This document shows, piece after piece, positions 8,441 through 17,023 of a DNA stretch of 64,000 nucleotides. Below the pieces are notes generated by a model, which was not told where the DNA came from, did not search any database, and was given only the letters and a program-made list of their open reading frames with translations. The position numbers and the translations under genes are program-made. The stretch is from NCBI RefSeq assembly GCF_965232525.1, contig NZ_OZ246980.1, positions 1,302,001-1,366,000 on the forward strand. Direction: 5' to 3'. Positions within the stretch are counted from its first letter, which is position 1, and the number at the start of each line of letters is the position of its first letter. This stretch comes from Bauldia sp965232525. GTDB taxonomy: Bacteria; Pseudomonadota; Alphaproteobacteria; Rhizobiales; Kaistiaceae.

Positions 8441-9517
8441 ATGAGTGACGACACCAGCGGCTCGGCTTCAGCGGAACGGGGTCTTGCCGGCGCCGCGACC
8501 GACGTGGCGAGCTTCGACGACGAACACCGTAGCCTCGGGCGTCAGATCCAGCACTTCTTCCATCAGTTCCCGACGACGATCCCGTTCCTGATTCTGATCC
8601 TCGCGGTGGTTGCCTTTACCCTGGTAACCGGCGGCAATTTCCTCAATCCGCTCAATCTCAGCCTCATTCTTGCTCAGGTGACGTTGATCGCGACGCTGGG
8701 GACGGCGCAAACCCTGGTGATCATAACCGCCGGCATCGATCTGTCGGTGGGCGCCATCATGGTTCTGTCGTCGATCGTGATGGGCAAGCTCGCGGTCGAC
8801 GCAGGCGTTCCGGTGTTTCTCGCTTTTCCGCTAGGTCTAGCGACCGGTTTGACTTGCGGTTTGCTCAACGGCCTACTGGTCACTGTTCTGCGGCTGCCGC
8901 CGTTTATCGTGACCCTCGGCACGTGGAGCATTTTCGCGGCGTTGGTGACTTTGGTGTCGCGGGCGGCGACCATCCGCTCTCAGGACCTCGACCAGTTCGC
9001 GCCGTTCCTCAAGGTTCTCGGGCAGCGCATCCAGTTCGGTGGCGGCTACTTCATCATGTACGGCTCACTGCTGATGATCATCATCGCGATCATCATTTGG
9101 TATGTGCTGAGTCGGACGGCGTTCGGCCGCCACATCTACGCCATCGGTGACGATCCGGACGCGGCGCGGCTCGCCGGCATCCAGGTGACCAAGACGCTGA
9201 TCGGTGTCTACATGCTCGCCGGCTTTCTCTGCGGCGTCGCCGGCTGGATCCTCATCGGCCGGGTCGGTGCGGTGTCGCCGCTGGGCAACCAGACCGCCAA
9301 CCTCGACGCTATTACCGCGGTGGTGATCGGCGGCACGTCGCTATTTGGCGGGCGCGGCTCGATCATCGGCACGTTGTTCGGCGCTCTGATCGTCGGCATC
9401 TTCGACAGCGGTCTGTCGCTCACCGGCGTCGATCCGTTGTGGCGCATGCTGACTGTCGGCGTTCTGATCATCGTCGCGGTGGCGATCGACCAGTGGGTGC
9501 GGAGGATCTCGTCATGA
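8441..9517 (+). CDS. frcC: fructose ABC transporter, permease
   Basis: 358 residues. A cytoplasmic N-terminal extension of about 45 residues precedes 8-10 hydrophobic segments. It is a BPD_transp_2 (ribose/xylose type) inner-membrane permease with AGIDLSVGAIMVLSS and the C-terminal GGTSLFGGRGSIIGTLFGALIVG, the cytoplasmic coupling region. The sequence follows rhizobial FrcC, including FDEDHR in the N-terminal extension (FDDEHR here) and AIDQWVR at the end. Its stop overlaps the frcA start (ATGA). Confidence 0.93.
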   Translation: MSDDTSGSASAERGLAGAATDVASFDDEHRSLGRQIQHFFHQFPTTIPFLILILAVVAFTLVTGGNFLNPLNLSLILAQVTLIATLGTAQTLVIITAGIDLSVGAIMVLSSIVMGKLAVDAGVPVFLAFPLGLATGLTCGLLNGLLVTVLRLPPFIVTLGTWSIFAALVTLVSRAATIRSQDLDQFAPFLKVLGQRIQFGGGYFIMYGSLLMIIIAIIIWYVLSRTAFGRHIYAIGDDPDAARLAGIQVTKTLIGVYMLAGFLCGVAGWILIGRVGAVSPLGNQTANLDAITAVVIGGTSLFGGRGSIIGTLFGALIVGIFDSGLSLTGVDPLWRMLTVGVLIIVAVAIDQWVRRISS

Positions 9518-10299
9518 GCGAAGCGCCGATCCTCGAAGCTTCCGGACTGGTCAAACGCTACGGTCGGGTCGTCGCCCTCGACAACGCCGAATTCAGCCTT
9601 CAGCCCAACGAAATCCTCGGCGTCATCGGCGACAACGGTGCCGGTAAATCGACGATGATTAAGGTGCTGTGCGGTGCCGTGATCCCCGACCAGGGCGAGA
9701 TCTGGCTGCGCGGCGAGAAGGTCGCGTTCCGCTCTCCCTTGGAAGCGCGGCTGGCGGGAATCGAGACGGTCTACCAGGACCTCGCCCTGTCGCCGGCGTT
9801 GTCGATCGCCGACAACATGTTCCTTGGCCGGGAAGTGCGGAAGGGCGGCCCGTTCGGCGCTTTCTTCCGTCTGCTCGACCGCCGCGGCATGCAGAAGATC
9901 GCCCGCGAAAAGCTCTCCGAACTTGGCCTGATGACCATCCAGAACATCAATCAGGCAGTGGAAACGCTTTCCGGCGGCCAGCGTCAGGGCGTGGCGGTGG
10001 CGCGAGCCGCCGCCTTCGGCAGCCGCGTCATCATCATGGACGAACCGACCGCGGCGCTCGGCGTCAAGGAGTCCCGCCGGGTGCTCGAACTCATGCTCGA
10101 CGTCAAGAAGCGCGGCCTGCCAATCATTCTGATCAGCCACAACATGCCCCACGTGTTCGAGGTCGCCGATCGCATTCACATCCATCGCCTCGGACGCCGG
10201 ATCGCGGTCATCAATCCCAAGGATTACTCGATGGCCGACGCGGTGGCGATCATGACCGGGGCGATGGAACCGCCGCCGATCGAGCAACAGGCGGCCTGA
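9514..10299 (+). CDS. frcA: fructose ABC transporter, ATP-binding protein
   Basis: 261 residues from ATG 9514, which overlaps the frcC stop; the open frame begins earlier inside frcC. A single ABC domain carries Walker A GDNGAGKST near residue 40, signature LSGGQRQG, Walker B VIIMDEP and the switch His in LISHN. This single-domain form, half the size of RbsA, is typical of FrcA, and the C-terminal part (HIHRLGRR, INPKDYSMADAVA) matches it. It energises import through FrcC. Confidence 0.93.
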   Translation: MSEAPILEASGLVKRYGRVVALDNAEFSLQPNEILGVIGDNGAGKSTMIKVLCGAVIPDQGEIWLRGEKVAFRSPLEARLAGIETVYQDLALSPALSIADNMFLGREVRKGGPFGAFFRLLDRRGMQKIAREKLSELGLMTIQNINQAVETLSGGQRQGVAVARAAAFGSRVIIMDEPTAALGVKESRRVLELMLDVKKRGLPIILISHNMPHVFEVADRIHIHRLGRRIAVINPKDYSMADAVAIMTGAMEPPPIEQQAA

Positions 10300-10344
10300 C
10301 CGGCGGAAGCCAATCCGGCGTCGCAATCAACAGGAGAGGACGTC

Positions 10345-11136
10345 ATGGACCTTGGACTGACCGACAAGGTCGCGGTCATCACCGGCGCCAGTATCGGCAT
10401 CGGGCTCGCGGTCGCCGAGGGGCTGGCGGCGGAAGGCGCCCACGTGGTGATGGCGGCGCGACAGGGCGAGCGGCTCGGCATCGAAGCCGATCGCATCGCC
10501 GACGCCTACGGCGTCAAGACCAGCGCCGTTGCTTGTGATGTGGCAACGGCGGACGGTTGCGACGCGTTGATCGCGGCGGCGCGCGAGGGCTTCGGCGGCG
10601 CCGATATCCTGATCAACAACGCCGGTACCGGATCGAACGAGACGATCATGGAGGCAGCGGACGACAAGTGGCGATATTACTGGGACCTGCACGTCATGGC
10701 CGCTGTTCGCCTGGCCCGCGGCCTGGTCCCGACAATGAAGGCCCGCGGCGGCGGCGTGGTGCTCCACAACGCCTCCATCTGTGCAGTGCAGCCGCTGTGG
10801 TACGAGCCGATCTACAACACGACCAAAGCGGCATTGATGATGTTCTCCAAGACGCTGGCGACCGAGGTGATCGACGACAATATCCGGGTCAACTGCATCA
10901 ATCCCGGCCTGATCCAGACGCCGGACTGGGTGAAGACCGCCAAGGAACTCACCGCCGATAGCGGCGGAGACTGGGAAGGGCACCTCAAGGGCGTCGCCGA
11001 GGAATACGCCGCCATCAAGCGCTTCGGCACGGCCGAGGAGTTGGCGAACTTCTTCGTCTTCTTGTGCTCCGACAAGGCGACCTACAGCGTCGGCTCCGCC
11101 TATTTCGTCGATGGCGGGATGCTGAAGACGGTCTGA
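10345..11136 (+). CDS. short-chain dehydrogenase/reductase, co-transcribed with frcBCA
   Basis: 263 residues, a classical SDR: cofactor motif TGASIGIG at about 12-19, NNAG at about 89, and an active site with Ser in HNASICAVQP and the Tyr-Lys pair in YNTTKAA. It ends in a typical VDGGMLK. GAGAGG lies 10 bases before the ATG, and the gap after frcA is 45 bp, so it is probably in the same transcript. It may oxidise a sugar or polyol brought in by FrcBCA, such as a sugar alcohol or aldonate, but the substrate cannot be told from sequence. Confidence 0.88.
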   Translation: MDLGLTDKVAVITGASIGIGLAVAEGLAAEGAHVVMAARQGERLGIEADRIADAYGVKTSAVACDVATADGCDALIAAAREGFGGADILINNAGTGSNETIMEAADDKWRYYWDLHVMAAVRLARGLVPTMKARGGGVVLHNASICAVQPLWYEPIYNTTKAALMMFSKTLATEVIDDNIRVNCINPGLIQTPDWVKTAKELTADSGGDWEGHLKGVAEEYAAIKRFGTAEELANFFVFLCSDKATYSVGSAYFVDGGMLKTV

Positions 11137-11258
11137 GTGTTGCCCGTCGAGCGTCCCTCGGGCCTTGCCGTCCGGCGGCGATAAGCTAGGGTGCCGCCGG
11201 TTTTCGAGGGCGCGATGCCTCCCTTCAGGTTCCTTCAACCGCCACAGGATCCGGCGGC

Positions 11259-12410
11259 ATGATCCAGCTCGTTTCGGCGGGTGTGCTGACGGCGATCGTC
11301 GCCTTCGCGACGGCGTTCGCCATCGTGCTCGCCGGCCTCGGCGCCGTCGGCGCGTCGCAGGCGGAAGCCGCCTCCGGCCTTTTCGCGCTATCACTCGCCA
11401 CCGGGGTCATCACGGTGGCGTTGAGCGTGCGTTGGCGGATGCCAGTGATGGTGGCGTGGTCGACTCCCGGGGCGGTGCTGCTGATTAACAGTGGTGCCCA
11501 AGACGGCGGCTTTGCCGTCGCCGTCGGCGCGTTCCTCGGCGCCGGCGTATTGACGCTGGTCGCCGGCCTGTGGCGGCCGTTCGGCAGGGCGGTGGCCGCC
11601 ATACCGATCTCGCTGGCGAGTGCGATGCTCGCCGGAATCCTGCTCGATATCTGCCTGGCGCCGATCCGCGCGGTGGGTGAACTGCCGACGCTTGCGTTGC
11701 CCATCATCATCGCCTGGGCGGTCACCTTCCGTTTCGCCCGCCGCTATGCGGTGCCGGTGGCGGTCGCCGTGACCGCGATTATCGTCGCCTGGGCGACGCC
11801 ACTGCCCTCGGCCGTCTCCATTGGTCTGCCGTCGCTTGTCGTGGTCACACCGGTGTTTACCTTCGACGCAATGATCGGCCTCGCGGTGCCCTTGTTCATC
11901 GTCAGCATGGCGTCGCAGGGAATACCGGGCCTTGCCGTGCTCCGCGCCAACGACTACCGGCCAAATGTCAGCGGGATCTTCGCCGTGACCGGCGTCGGCA
12001 GCATCGTCACCGCGTTCTTTGGCGCGGTGACGCTTAGCCTCGCCGCGATCACCGCGGCGCTGTCGGCGGGGCCGGAAGCCCATCCCGATCCCAACCGCCG
12101 GTGGGTGGCTGCGGTGGTCGCCGGTGTCACCTATGCGCTGATCGGCTTCGGCGCCGCCTACGCGGCAGCGTTCGTGGCCGAGTCGCCGCCGCTTTTGATC
12201 CAGGCGGTAGCCGGGCTCGCTCTCCTCGGCATCTTCGCCGGGTCGCTGACCGCGGCGATGGTCGACGAGGCGGACCGGCTACCAGCGATCATCACCTTCG
12301 CCACCACCGCATCGGGGGTCTCGTTTCTCGGTATCAACGCCGCTTTCTGGGGCCTGGTGGCCGGTGGCATCCTGATGGCGCTGTTGCGCATGCCGGTGGG
12401 GCGGCGCTGA
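11259..12410 (+). CDS. BenE family benzoate/H+ symporter-like membrane transporter
   Basis: 383 residues, almost entirely hydrophobic with about 11-12 transmembrane segments; length and sequence fit BenE (for example WRMPVMVAWSTPGAVLL near residue 60 and ASQGIPGLAVLRANDY in the middle). BenE proteins import benzoate or related aromatics with protons, but many relatives have untested substrates, and no aromatic catabolic gene is nearby. In this sugar-acid context an organic-acid substrate is possible. A 122-bp spacer without recognisable elements separates it from the SDR. Confidence 0.85.
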   Translation: MIQLVSAGVLTAIVAFATAFAIVLAGLGAVGASQAEAASGLFALSLATGVITVALSVRWRMPVMVAWSTPGAVLLINSGAQDGGFAVAVGAFLGAGVLTLVAGLWRPFGRAVAAIPISLASAMLAGILLDICLAPIRAVGELPTLALPIIIAWAVTFRFARRYAVPVAVAVTAIIVAWATPLPSAVSIGLPSLVVVTPVFTFDAMIGLAVPLFIVSMASQGIPGLAVLRANDYRPNVSGIFAVTGVGSIVTAFFGAVTLSLAAITAALSAGPEAHPDPNRRWVAAVVAGVTYALIGFGAAYAAAFVAESPPLLIQAVAGLALLGIFAGSLTAAMVDEADRLPAIITFATTASGVSFLGINAAFWGLVAGGILMALLRMPVGRR

Positions 12411-12438
12411 GCGCGCTACATCATTGAGGGAGGACAAT

Positions 12439-12987
12439 ATGGCAATCGTGGTTTTCGGGGCTGAAGGGAATGTCGGCCGTCGGTTGAAGGCGGCGCTACC
12501 CGACGTGGTTGGCATTGATGCCGCGCCGGGCGCCGATATTGTCGCCGACTTGGCAACGGTCGACTACGATAGCGGGCCAGTGCACGACGCTCTCAGAAAC
12601 GCCAGCAGTGTCATCCACATTGCGACTGAACCCAATCCCGGCGCTGCGGACGATGTGCATTGGCAGTCGGTGGTCAACACGGCGCGATTGGTGAGAGCTT
12701 GCGCGCAGCTCGGCGTGCCGCGGCTCGTCCTGCCGTCCTCCGACTGGGCCGAACCGAAGGCGGCCATGCCCAAGATCAACGCCTATGGCTGGTCGAAACG
12801 GGCGATGGAAGCGTTCGCCGAGATGTACAATCAGGAGCCTGGCCGGGTCGCGGTCGCCTTGCGGATCGGCTGGGTGCCTCGGAGGCCGGATGAGCTTGAG
12901 GGCGCGTCCGATTGGCTGATGGCCAATTATTGGGACGACGAGCAGGTCGTCCGGGAGTTCCGCACCGCTCTCGGCCTCGACGGCTAG
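12439..12987 (+). CDS. NAD-dependent epimerase/dehydratase-like protein (short extended SDR)
   Basis: 182 residues from ATG 12439, preceded by GGAGGA; an upstream in-frame start adds five residues. The N-terminal FGAEGNVGRRL is a Rossmann dinucleotide motif of the GxxGxxG kind, and YGWSK (about residue 114) supplies the Tyr-x-x-x-Lys catalytic pair. The protein is much shorter than most extended SDRs (about 300), ending soon after the substrate-binding start. It resembles uronate dehydrogenase-type proteins in outline, which would fit the neighbouring sugar-acid genes, but the assignment is tentative. Its end overlaps the convergent FAH-family gene by 4 bp. Confidence 0.72.
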   Translation: MAIVVFGAEGNVGRRLKAALPDVVGIDAAPGADIVADLATVDYDSGPVHDALRNASSVIHIATEPNPGAADDVHWQSVVNTARLVRACAQLGVPRLVLPSSDWAEPKAAMPKINAYGWSKRAMEAFAEMYNQEPGRVAVALRIGWVPRRPDELEGASDWLMANYWDDEQVVREFRTALGLDG

Positions 12988-14159
12988 ATCAGCCCGCGCT
13001 CCGACAGGTTGCGCATCAGGGCGCCAGTGCCGAAGGTCCACGGTTCGGCGTCGGCGCTGTAGACCACCGTATTCGCCAACCGGCCGAGGCGCGGCGAGGA
13101 GACGGTAACGATGTCGCCGACCTTATGGGTGAAACCCTGTCCCGGCTCGTCGCGATCGTCGACCGGGGCGAACATGGTCCCAAGATAGAGCACGACCCCG
13201 TCCGGGTATTGGTGATTGGCGCCGAGCGTCGCGCCCATCAGATCGGCCGGGTCGCGGCTGATCTTGCTCATCGCGCTCGACCCGTCGAGGCGGTAGCCGT
13301 CGGGTCCCTCGACGGTCAGGCGGATCTCGGCCGACCGGACATCGTCGAGGGTAAAGGCGGAATCAAACAGCCGGATGAACGGCCCGAGCGCGGCGCTAGC
13401 ATTGTTGTCCTTGGCCTTGCCCAATAGGAGCGCCGAACGGCCCTCGAAATCGCGCAGGTTGACATCGTTGCCGAGCGTCGCGCCGACGATCGTCCCCGAA
13501 GGGGCGGCGACTAGCGCCACCTCCGGCTCCGGGTTGTTCCAGCTTGAATCGGAGCGCACGCCGATCTCGGCGAGGTGGCCGACCGCGGCCATCGGCGGCG
13601 CCTTGGTGAAGACCTCGGCGTCGGGGCCAATGCCGACTTCCAGGTATTGCGACCACATGCCCTTGTCGATGAGGAGCTGCTTCAGCGCTATCGCCTCGGG
13701 CGATCCGGGCTTGAGCCGGGCCAGGTCGTCGCCGATCGCCGACTGCATCTCGGCGCGGATCGCGGCAGCCCGTTCGGGCGCGCCGCGCGCCTGCTCCTCG
13801 ATGACGCGCTCGAGCATCGAGACGGCGAAGGTGACGCCGGCAGCCTTGATCGCCTGCAGGTCGGTGGGCGCGATGAGCCACGGACGGTTGGCGTCGCGGG
13901 CCCCCGGCGGCGTGTTGGCAAGGATATCGGCGAGGAGGCCGATCGGTTCGCCGGTCACGTCCTTGGCGAACGCCGCCGGCTCGGCGACTTCGCAAAGCAT
14001 CGAGACAGTCGGCGCGCCTTCGGAGACGTCGACGAGTTCGGTCCCGCGCAGGACAACCACCGACGGACCGGCCTTGTCCGGCCGCCACACCCGCCCGATC
14101 AGCGTCGCGGATTCGTGGTCGTCGGGTAGGGCGAAGGCAAAGCTTGCATCGAGGGTCAT
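12984..14159 (-). CDS. fumarylacetoacetate hydrolase-family protein, probable 2-keto-3-deoxy sugar-acid dehydratase
   Basis: 391 residues from the ATG at 14159; the open frame runs further upstream but with no family similarity. The N-terminal part (TLIGRVWRP, GPSVVVLRG) and the FAH domain from about residue 200 (VGIGPDAEVFTKAPPM, NNPEPEVALV, GNDVNLRDFEGRSALLLGKAKDNNAS) match the long FAH-family proteins that include Caulobacter 2-keto-3-deoxyxylonate dehydratase. The metal-ligand Glu pair (PEPE) is present. Such an enzyme would convert a 2-keto-3-deoxy-pentonate to a semialdehyde in a Weimberg-type route. The exact substrate is inferred. Confidence 0.8.
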   Translation of the reverse strand: MTLDASFAFALPDDHESATLIGRVWRPDKAGPSVVVLRGTELVDVSEGAPTVSMLCEVAEPAAFAKDVTGEPIGLLADILANTPPGARDANRPWLIAPTDLQAIKAAGVTFAVSMLERVIEEQARGAPERAAAIRAEMQSAIGDDLARLKPGSPEAIALKQLLIDKGMWSQYLEVGIGPDAEVFTKAPPMAAVGHLAEIGVRSDSSWNNPEPEVALVAAPSGTIVGATLGNDVNLRDFEGRSALLLGKAKDNNASAALGPFIRLFDSAFTLDDVRSAEIRLTVEGPDGYRLDGSSAMSKISRDPADLMGATLGANHQYPDGVVLYLGTMFAPVDDRDEPGQGFTHKVGDIVTVSSPRLGRLANTVVYSADAEPWTFGTGALMRNLSERGLI

Positions 14160-14349
14160 GGACCGGCGGACCTTTCTGTCGTTACCGACGCCGTTGTTAG
14201 CAAAGTCCACGTGGCATCTGGGCAACAGATCGTCGCGAGTCTGACACAGCCGTTGCCCGCTGCCGACCAAGTCCCTAACCTCCCGAGTCGGGGCGAGTGA
14301 ATGAGTCAGATTCGGATTGCCGAATCTGCCGCTGACATGTGGGGCTGGG

Positions 14350-14784
14350 ATGCTGTTCATCCGGTCAATGTGCTGTCTCGCCGGCGTTGCCGGTCTGGTC
14401 GCCGTATCGGTGGCTTCTGCTGCACCGCGGGCCGATGGTGGCTTGCTCGACGAGCAGCCGGCAGCGGCCTTGTCGGTGCCGACCGACCATGCGCTCGACC
14501 GCGAGATCATCGTCAACAACTGGGTTCTGTGCGTCTCGCAGGGGTTTGCCGAGGAATTGGTCCAAGCGCGCGAAGTGAGCGCGCAGGCGGCGGCCGAGAC
14601 GTATGAGGAACTCAAGGCGGAGAAGTCTTGTGGGTTGTTTCCCGAGCTTCTCGTCATCCTCCGCGAACCGCTCTACATCGGCTCCATCGATCAGAACCGC
14701 GATGCCCGGGTGTTCGAGGCGCTGGTCAATCTTGCCGGCAACTGGGCGTCCGCCTTCGTCGTGTCAGGCAGCCTGGCGGACTGA
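14350..14784 (+). CDS. hypothetical small secreted protein
   Basis: 144 residues from ATG 14350; an earlier in-frame start at 14317 would spoil the N terminus. The first 24 residues form a plausible signal peptide ending SVASA|AP. The rest is mildly helical with two cysteines and a C-terminal hydrophobic stretch (ASAFVVSG). I do not recognise the family. It is transcribed away from the FAH gene and followed by 230 bp without features. The reading frame keeps the strand's codon bias, which supports it being real. Confidence 0.5.
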   Translation: MLFIRSMCCLAGVAGLVAVSVASAAPRADGGLLDEQPAAALSVPTDHALDREIIVNNWVLCVSQGFAEELVQAREVSAQAAAETYEELKAEKSCGLFPELLVILREPLYIGSIDQNRDARVFEALVNLAGNWASAFVVSGSLAD

Positions 14785-15014
14785 CAAGCGTCGTCCGCCG
14801 CGCGAACACCATCGGTGTCAGGCCTCTAGCCGAGCTTGCTGCACCGCGTTGGCAGCATGTCCGATAAGGAACACAAACTTTCACACTTTGGCCCATCGGC
14901 TATCAAGATCGGGCCAGCTTCTCCGGTTGAGGTAGGGACGGGTGAGGGGGCACGCCGGGTGACGAGGAGATGAACCCGGTGTCCTTTCAAACCAACCGTA
15001 ATGGGGATGTTCCT

Positions 15015-15275
15015 ATGAAGAAGACCCTTACTGCCATCAGTGCCGCGGCCCTTCTGGCGGCGTCTTCTCTCGCTGCGCTCGCCGCCGAGGCGAGCGGCGC
15101 GATCACCAGTGTCGATGTTTCGGCCGGTCAGATCACGATCGACGACGGTAGCACGTTCTTCCTGCCACCGAGCGTCGACGCGGCCGCTCTTCAGGTCGGC
15201 CAGCAGGTGATCATCGAATACGAGCAGGGCGCCGACGGATCGCTGAACGCGATGTCGGTCGAACCGGCCAGCTAA
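15015..15275 (+). CDS. DUF1344-like small secreted protein
   Basis: 86 residues from ATG 15015; a 15-codon upstream extension is rejected because the signal peptide begins at MKKTLTAIS. The cleavage site is near residue 24 (ALAA|EASG). The mature 60 residues form a small beta domain, GAITSVDVSAGQITIDDG then PPSVDAAALQVGQQV, as in DUF1344 proteins common in rhizobia-like bacteria. Function unknown, probably periplasmic. Confidence 0.75.
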   Translation: MKKTLTAISAAALLAASSLAALAAEASGAITSVDVSAGQITIDDGSTFFLPPSVDAAALQVGQQVIIEYEQGADGSLNAMSVEPAS

Positions 15276-15298
15276 GGCCGACGCACCTCATCCACTTG

Positions 15299-15326
15299 CG
15301 GTCGCGCCGACACACCGGCGCGGCCG
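15299..15326. terminator. GC-rich hairpin between convergent genes
   Basis: An 11-bp stem with one G-U pair and a 6-base loop lies 23 bp after the DUF1344-like gene and 8 bp before the end of uxaA. It has no T tract, so if it terminates transcription it may do so in both directions without being a classical intrinsic terminator. Confidence 0.45.
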
Positions 15327-15334
15327 CTCTTCGG

Positions 15335-16903
15335 TCACATCACCGCGCCGATCTGCCAGGGTACGAATTCGTTGTCGCCGTATCCGAAGTCTTCGGATTT
15401 GGTGCGCTTGCCCGATGCCACGGCGATCACCGTCTCGAAGATTTCGCGGCCCTTCTCTTCGATGGTCACCCCCTCGAGAACGTCGCCGCAATTGATGTCC
15501 ATGTCTTCTTCCTGGCGTTGATAGGTGTCGCTGTTGGTGGCGAGCTTGATCGATGGTGCAGGCTTGAAGCCGAAGGCCGAGCCGCGTCCGGTGCTGAAGA
15601 CGACCACGGTGCAGCCCGAGGCGACCTGACCAGTCACGGAGGCCGGGTCGTAGCCGGGCGAATCCATGAAGACGAAGCCGCGCGAGGTGATCGGTTCGCC
15701 ATAGAGATAGACGCCGCGAAGCGTCGTCGTTCCGCCCTTGGCGGTCGCTCCCAGCGATTTCTCCAGGATCGTCGTCAGGCCGCCGGCTTTGTTGCCGGGC
15801 GACGGGTTGTTGTCCATCTGACCGTCATTGCGGGCGGTATAGTCCTCCCACCAGCGAATCCGCTCGACCAGCTTCTCGCCGACTTCGCGGTTGGCCGCGC
15901 GCCGGGTGAGCAGGTGCTCGGCTCCGTAGATCTCAGGGGTTTCGGCAAGAACGCCGGTGCCGCCCTGCTCGACCAGGATGTCGGTGGCCCGACCGAGCGC
16001 CGGGTTGGCGGTGATGCCGGAATAGCCGTCGGAGCCGCCGCACTGGAGGGCGACGGTGAGTTCCGAGACGGGCACGGTTTCGCGCTGGGCGGCGGCGATC
16101 GCCGGCAGCATCTCCTCGATCACCGCGACGCCGCGCTCGATCGTCTTGCGCGTCCCGCCTGTCGCTTGGATCGTCATGGTGTGGAAGGTGTCGCTTTCCT
16201 TGAGGCCGTAGTCATCCATGAAGCCTGGGATCTGCATCACCTCACAGCCAAGCCCGACCATCAGCGCGCCGCCGATGTTAGGGTGGGTCGCGTAGCCCCA
16301 TTCGGTCCGTTTCAGTGTGTCGTAGCCGACACTGCCCTTGCCGGCCATGCCGCATCCGGTGCCGTGGACGAAGGGCACGATCCCGTCGATGGTAGGGTAG
16401 TCGTCGAGCATCCCGGACCGATTGACGGCCTCGGCGATGAACCGGGCAACCGATGCCGAGCAATTGACGCTGGTCAGGATGCCGACATAGTTACGGGTAC
16501 CGATCCGGCCGCTGGCGCGCCGGTAGCCTTCGAAGGTGCGGCGTTCGGCTTCGGGGAGGACCCGTTCGGCGGTCGCGTCCTCGGCGAAGCGATAGTCCCG
16601 TTCGAATTCGTGGACGAAGCAGTTGTGACTGTGAACGTGGGCGCCGGGCGTAATCGCCTCGCTGGCGAAGCCGATGATTTGGCCGAACTTGCGGATCGGA
16701 TCGCCAACCGCCACCGGCGCCGTGGCCATCTTATGGCCCTTCGGCACCCGCGCGGTGGCTGTGATGCCTTCGGCAACCGCGCCCGGCAAGATTGGGTCGA
16801 TGGCGACGACGACGTTGTCGTCGGGGTGGAGCCGCAGCACGCGCGGCGCCGCCGCGCGGTCGGAGAGCCCGGTCGGCGGCGCGACGATGGTATCGGAAGA
16901 CAT
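15335..16903 (-). CDS. uxaA: altronate dehydratase (UxaA/GarD family)
   Basis: 522 residues, the full two-part protein: an N-terminal SAF domain (about residues 15-105, with VHSHNCFVHEF at its end) and the large D-galactarate/altronate dehydratase domain (GYRRASGRIGTRNYVGI, HGTGCGM, LQCGGSDGYSGITANPALG). It dehydrates D-altronate to 2-keto-3-deoxy-gluconate; galactarate dehydratase is a less likely alternative. With uxuA it suggests both arms of hexuronate breakdown, though the isomerase uxaC and reductases are not in the window. Confidence 0.9.
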   Translation of the reverse strand: MSSDTIVAPPTGLSDRAAAPRVLRLHPDDNVVVAIDPILPGAVAEGITATARVPKGHKMATAPVAVGDPIRKFGQIIGFASEAITPGAHVHSHNCFVHEFERDYRFAEDATAERVLPEAERRTFEGYRRASGRIGTRNYVGILTSVNCSASVARFIAEAVNRSGMLDDYPTIDGIVPFVHGTGCGMAGKGSVGYDTLKRTEWGYATHPNIGGALMVGLGCEVMQIPGFMDDYGLKESDTFHTMTIQATGGTRKTIERGVAVIEEMLPAIAAAQRETVPVSELTVALQCGGSDGYSGITANPALGRATDILVEQGGTGVLAETPEIYGAEHLLTRRAANREVGEKLVERIRWWEDYTARNDGQMDNNPSPGNKAGGLTTILEKSLGATAKGGTTTLRGVYLYGEPITSRGFVFMDSPGYDPASVTGQVASGCTVVVFSTGRGSAFGFKPAPSIKLATNSDTYQRQEEDMDINCGDVLEGVTIEEKGREIFETVIAVASGKRTKSEDFGYGDNEFVPWQIGAVM

Positions 16904-17023
16904 GGGCGCGTCCCTTTGGATTTGTTCTTAAGACCGCCCCACCATCTAACATTTTAGTCCGCACGCCAAGATACAGTTGTGACAGGCCCCTCTCGCACCA
17001 AGTGGTACGATGACGGTCAGGCG

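Noticed and set aside
15296..16957. Long open frame on the plus strand opposite uxaA
   Set aside because: It mirrors a conserved altronate dehydratase; its translation is low-complexity Arg/Gly/Asp-rich with no family similarity. It arises from GC-rich codon bias.
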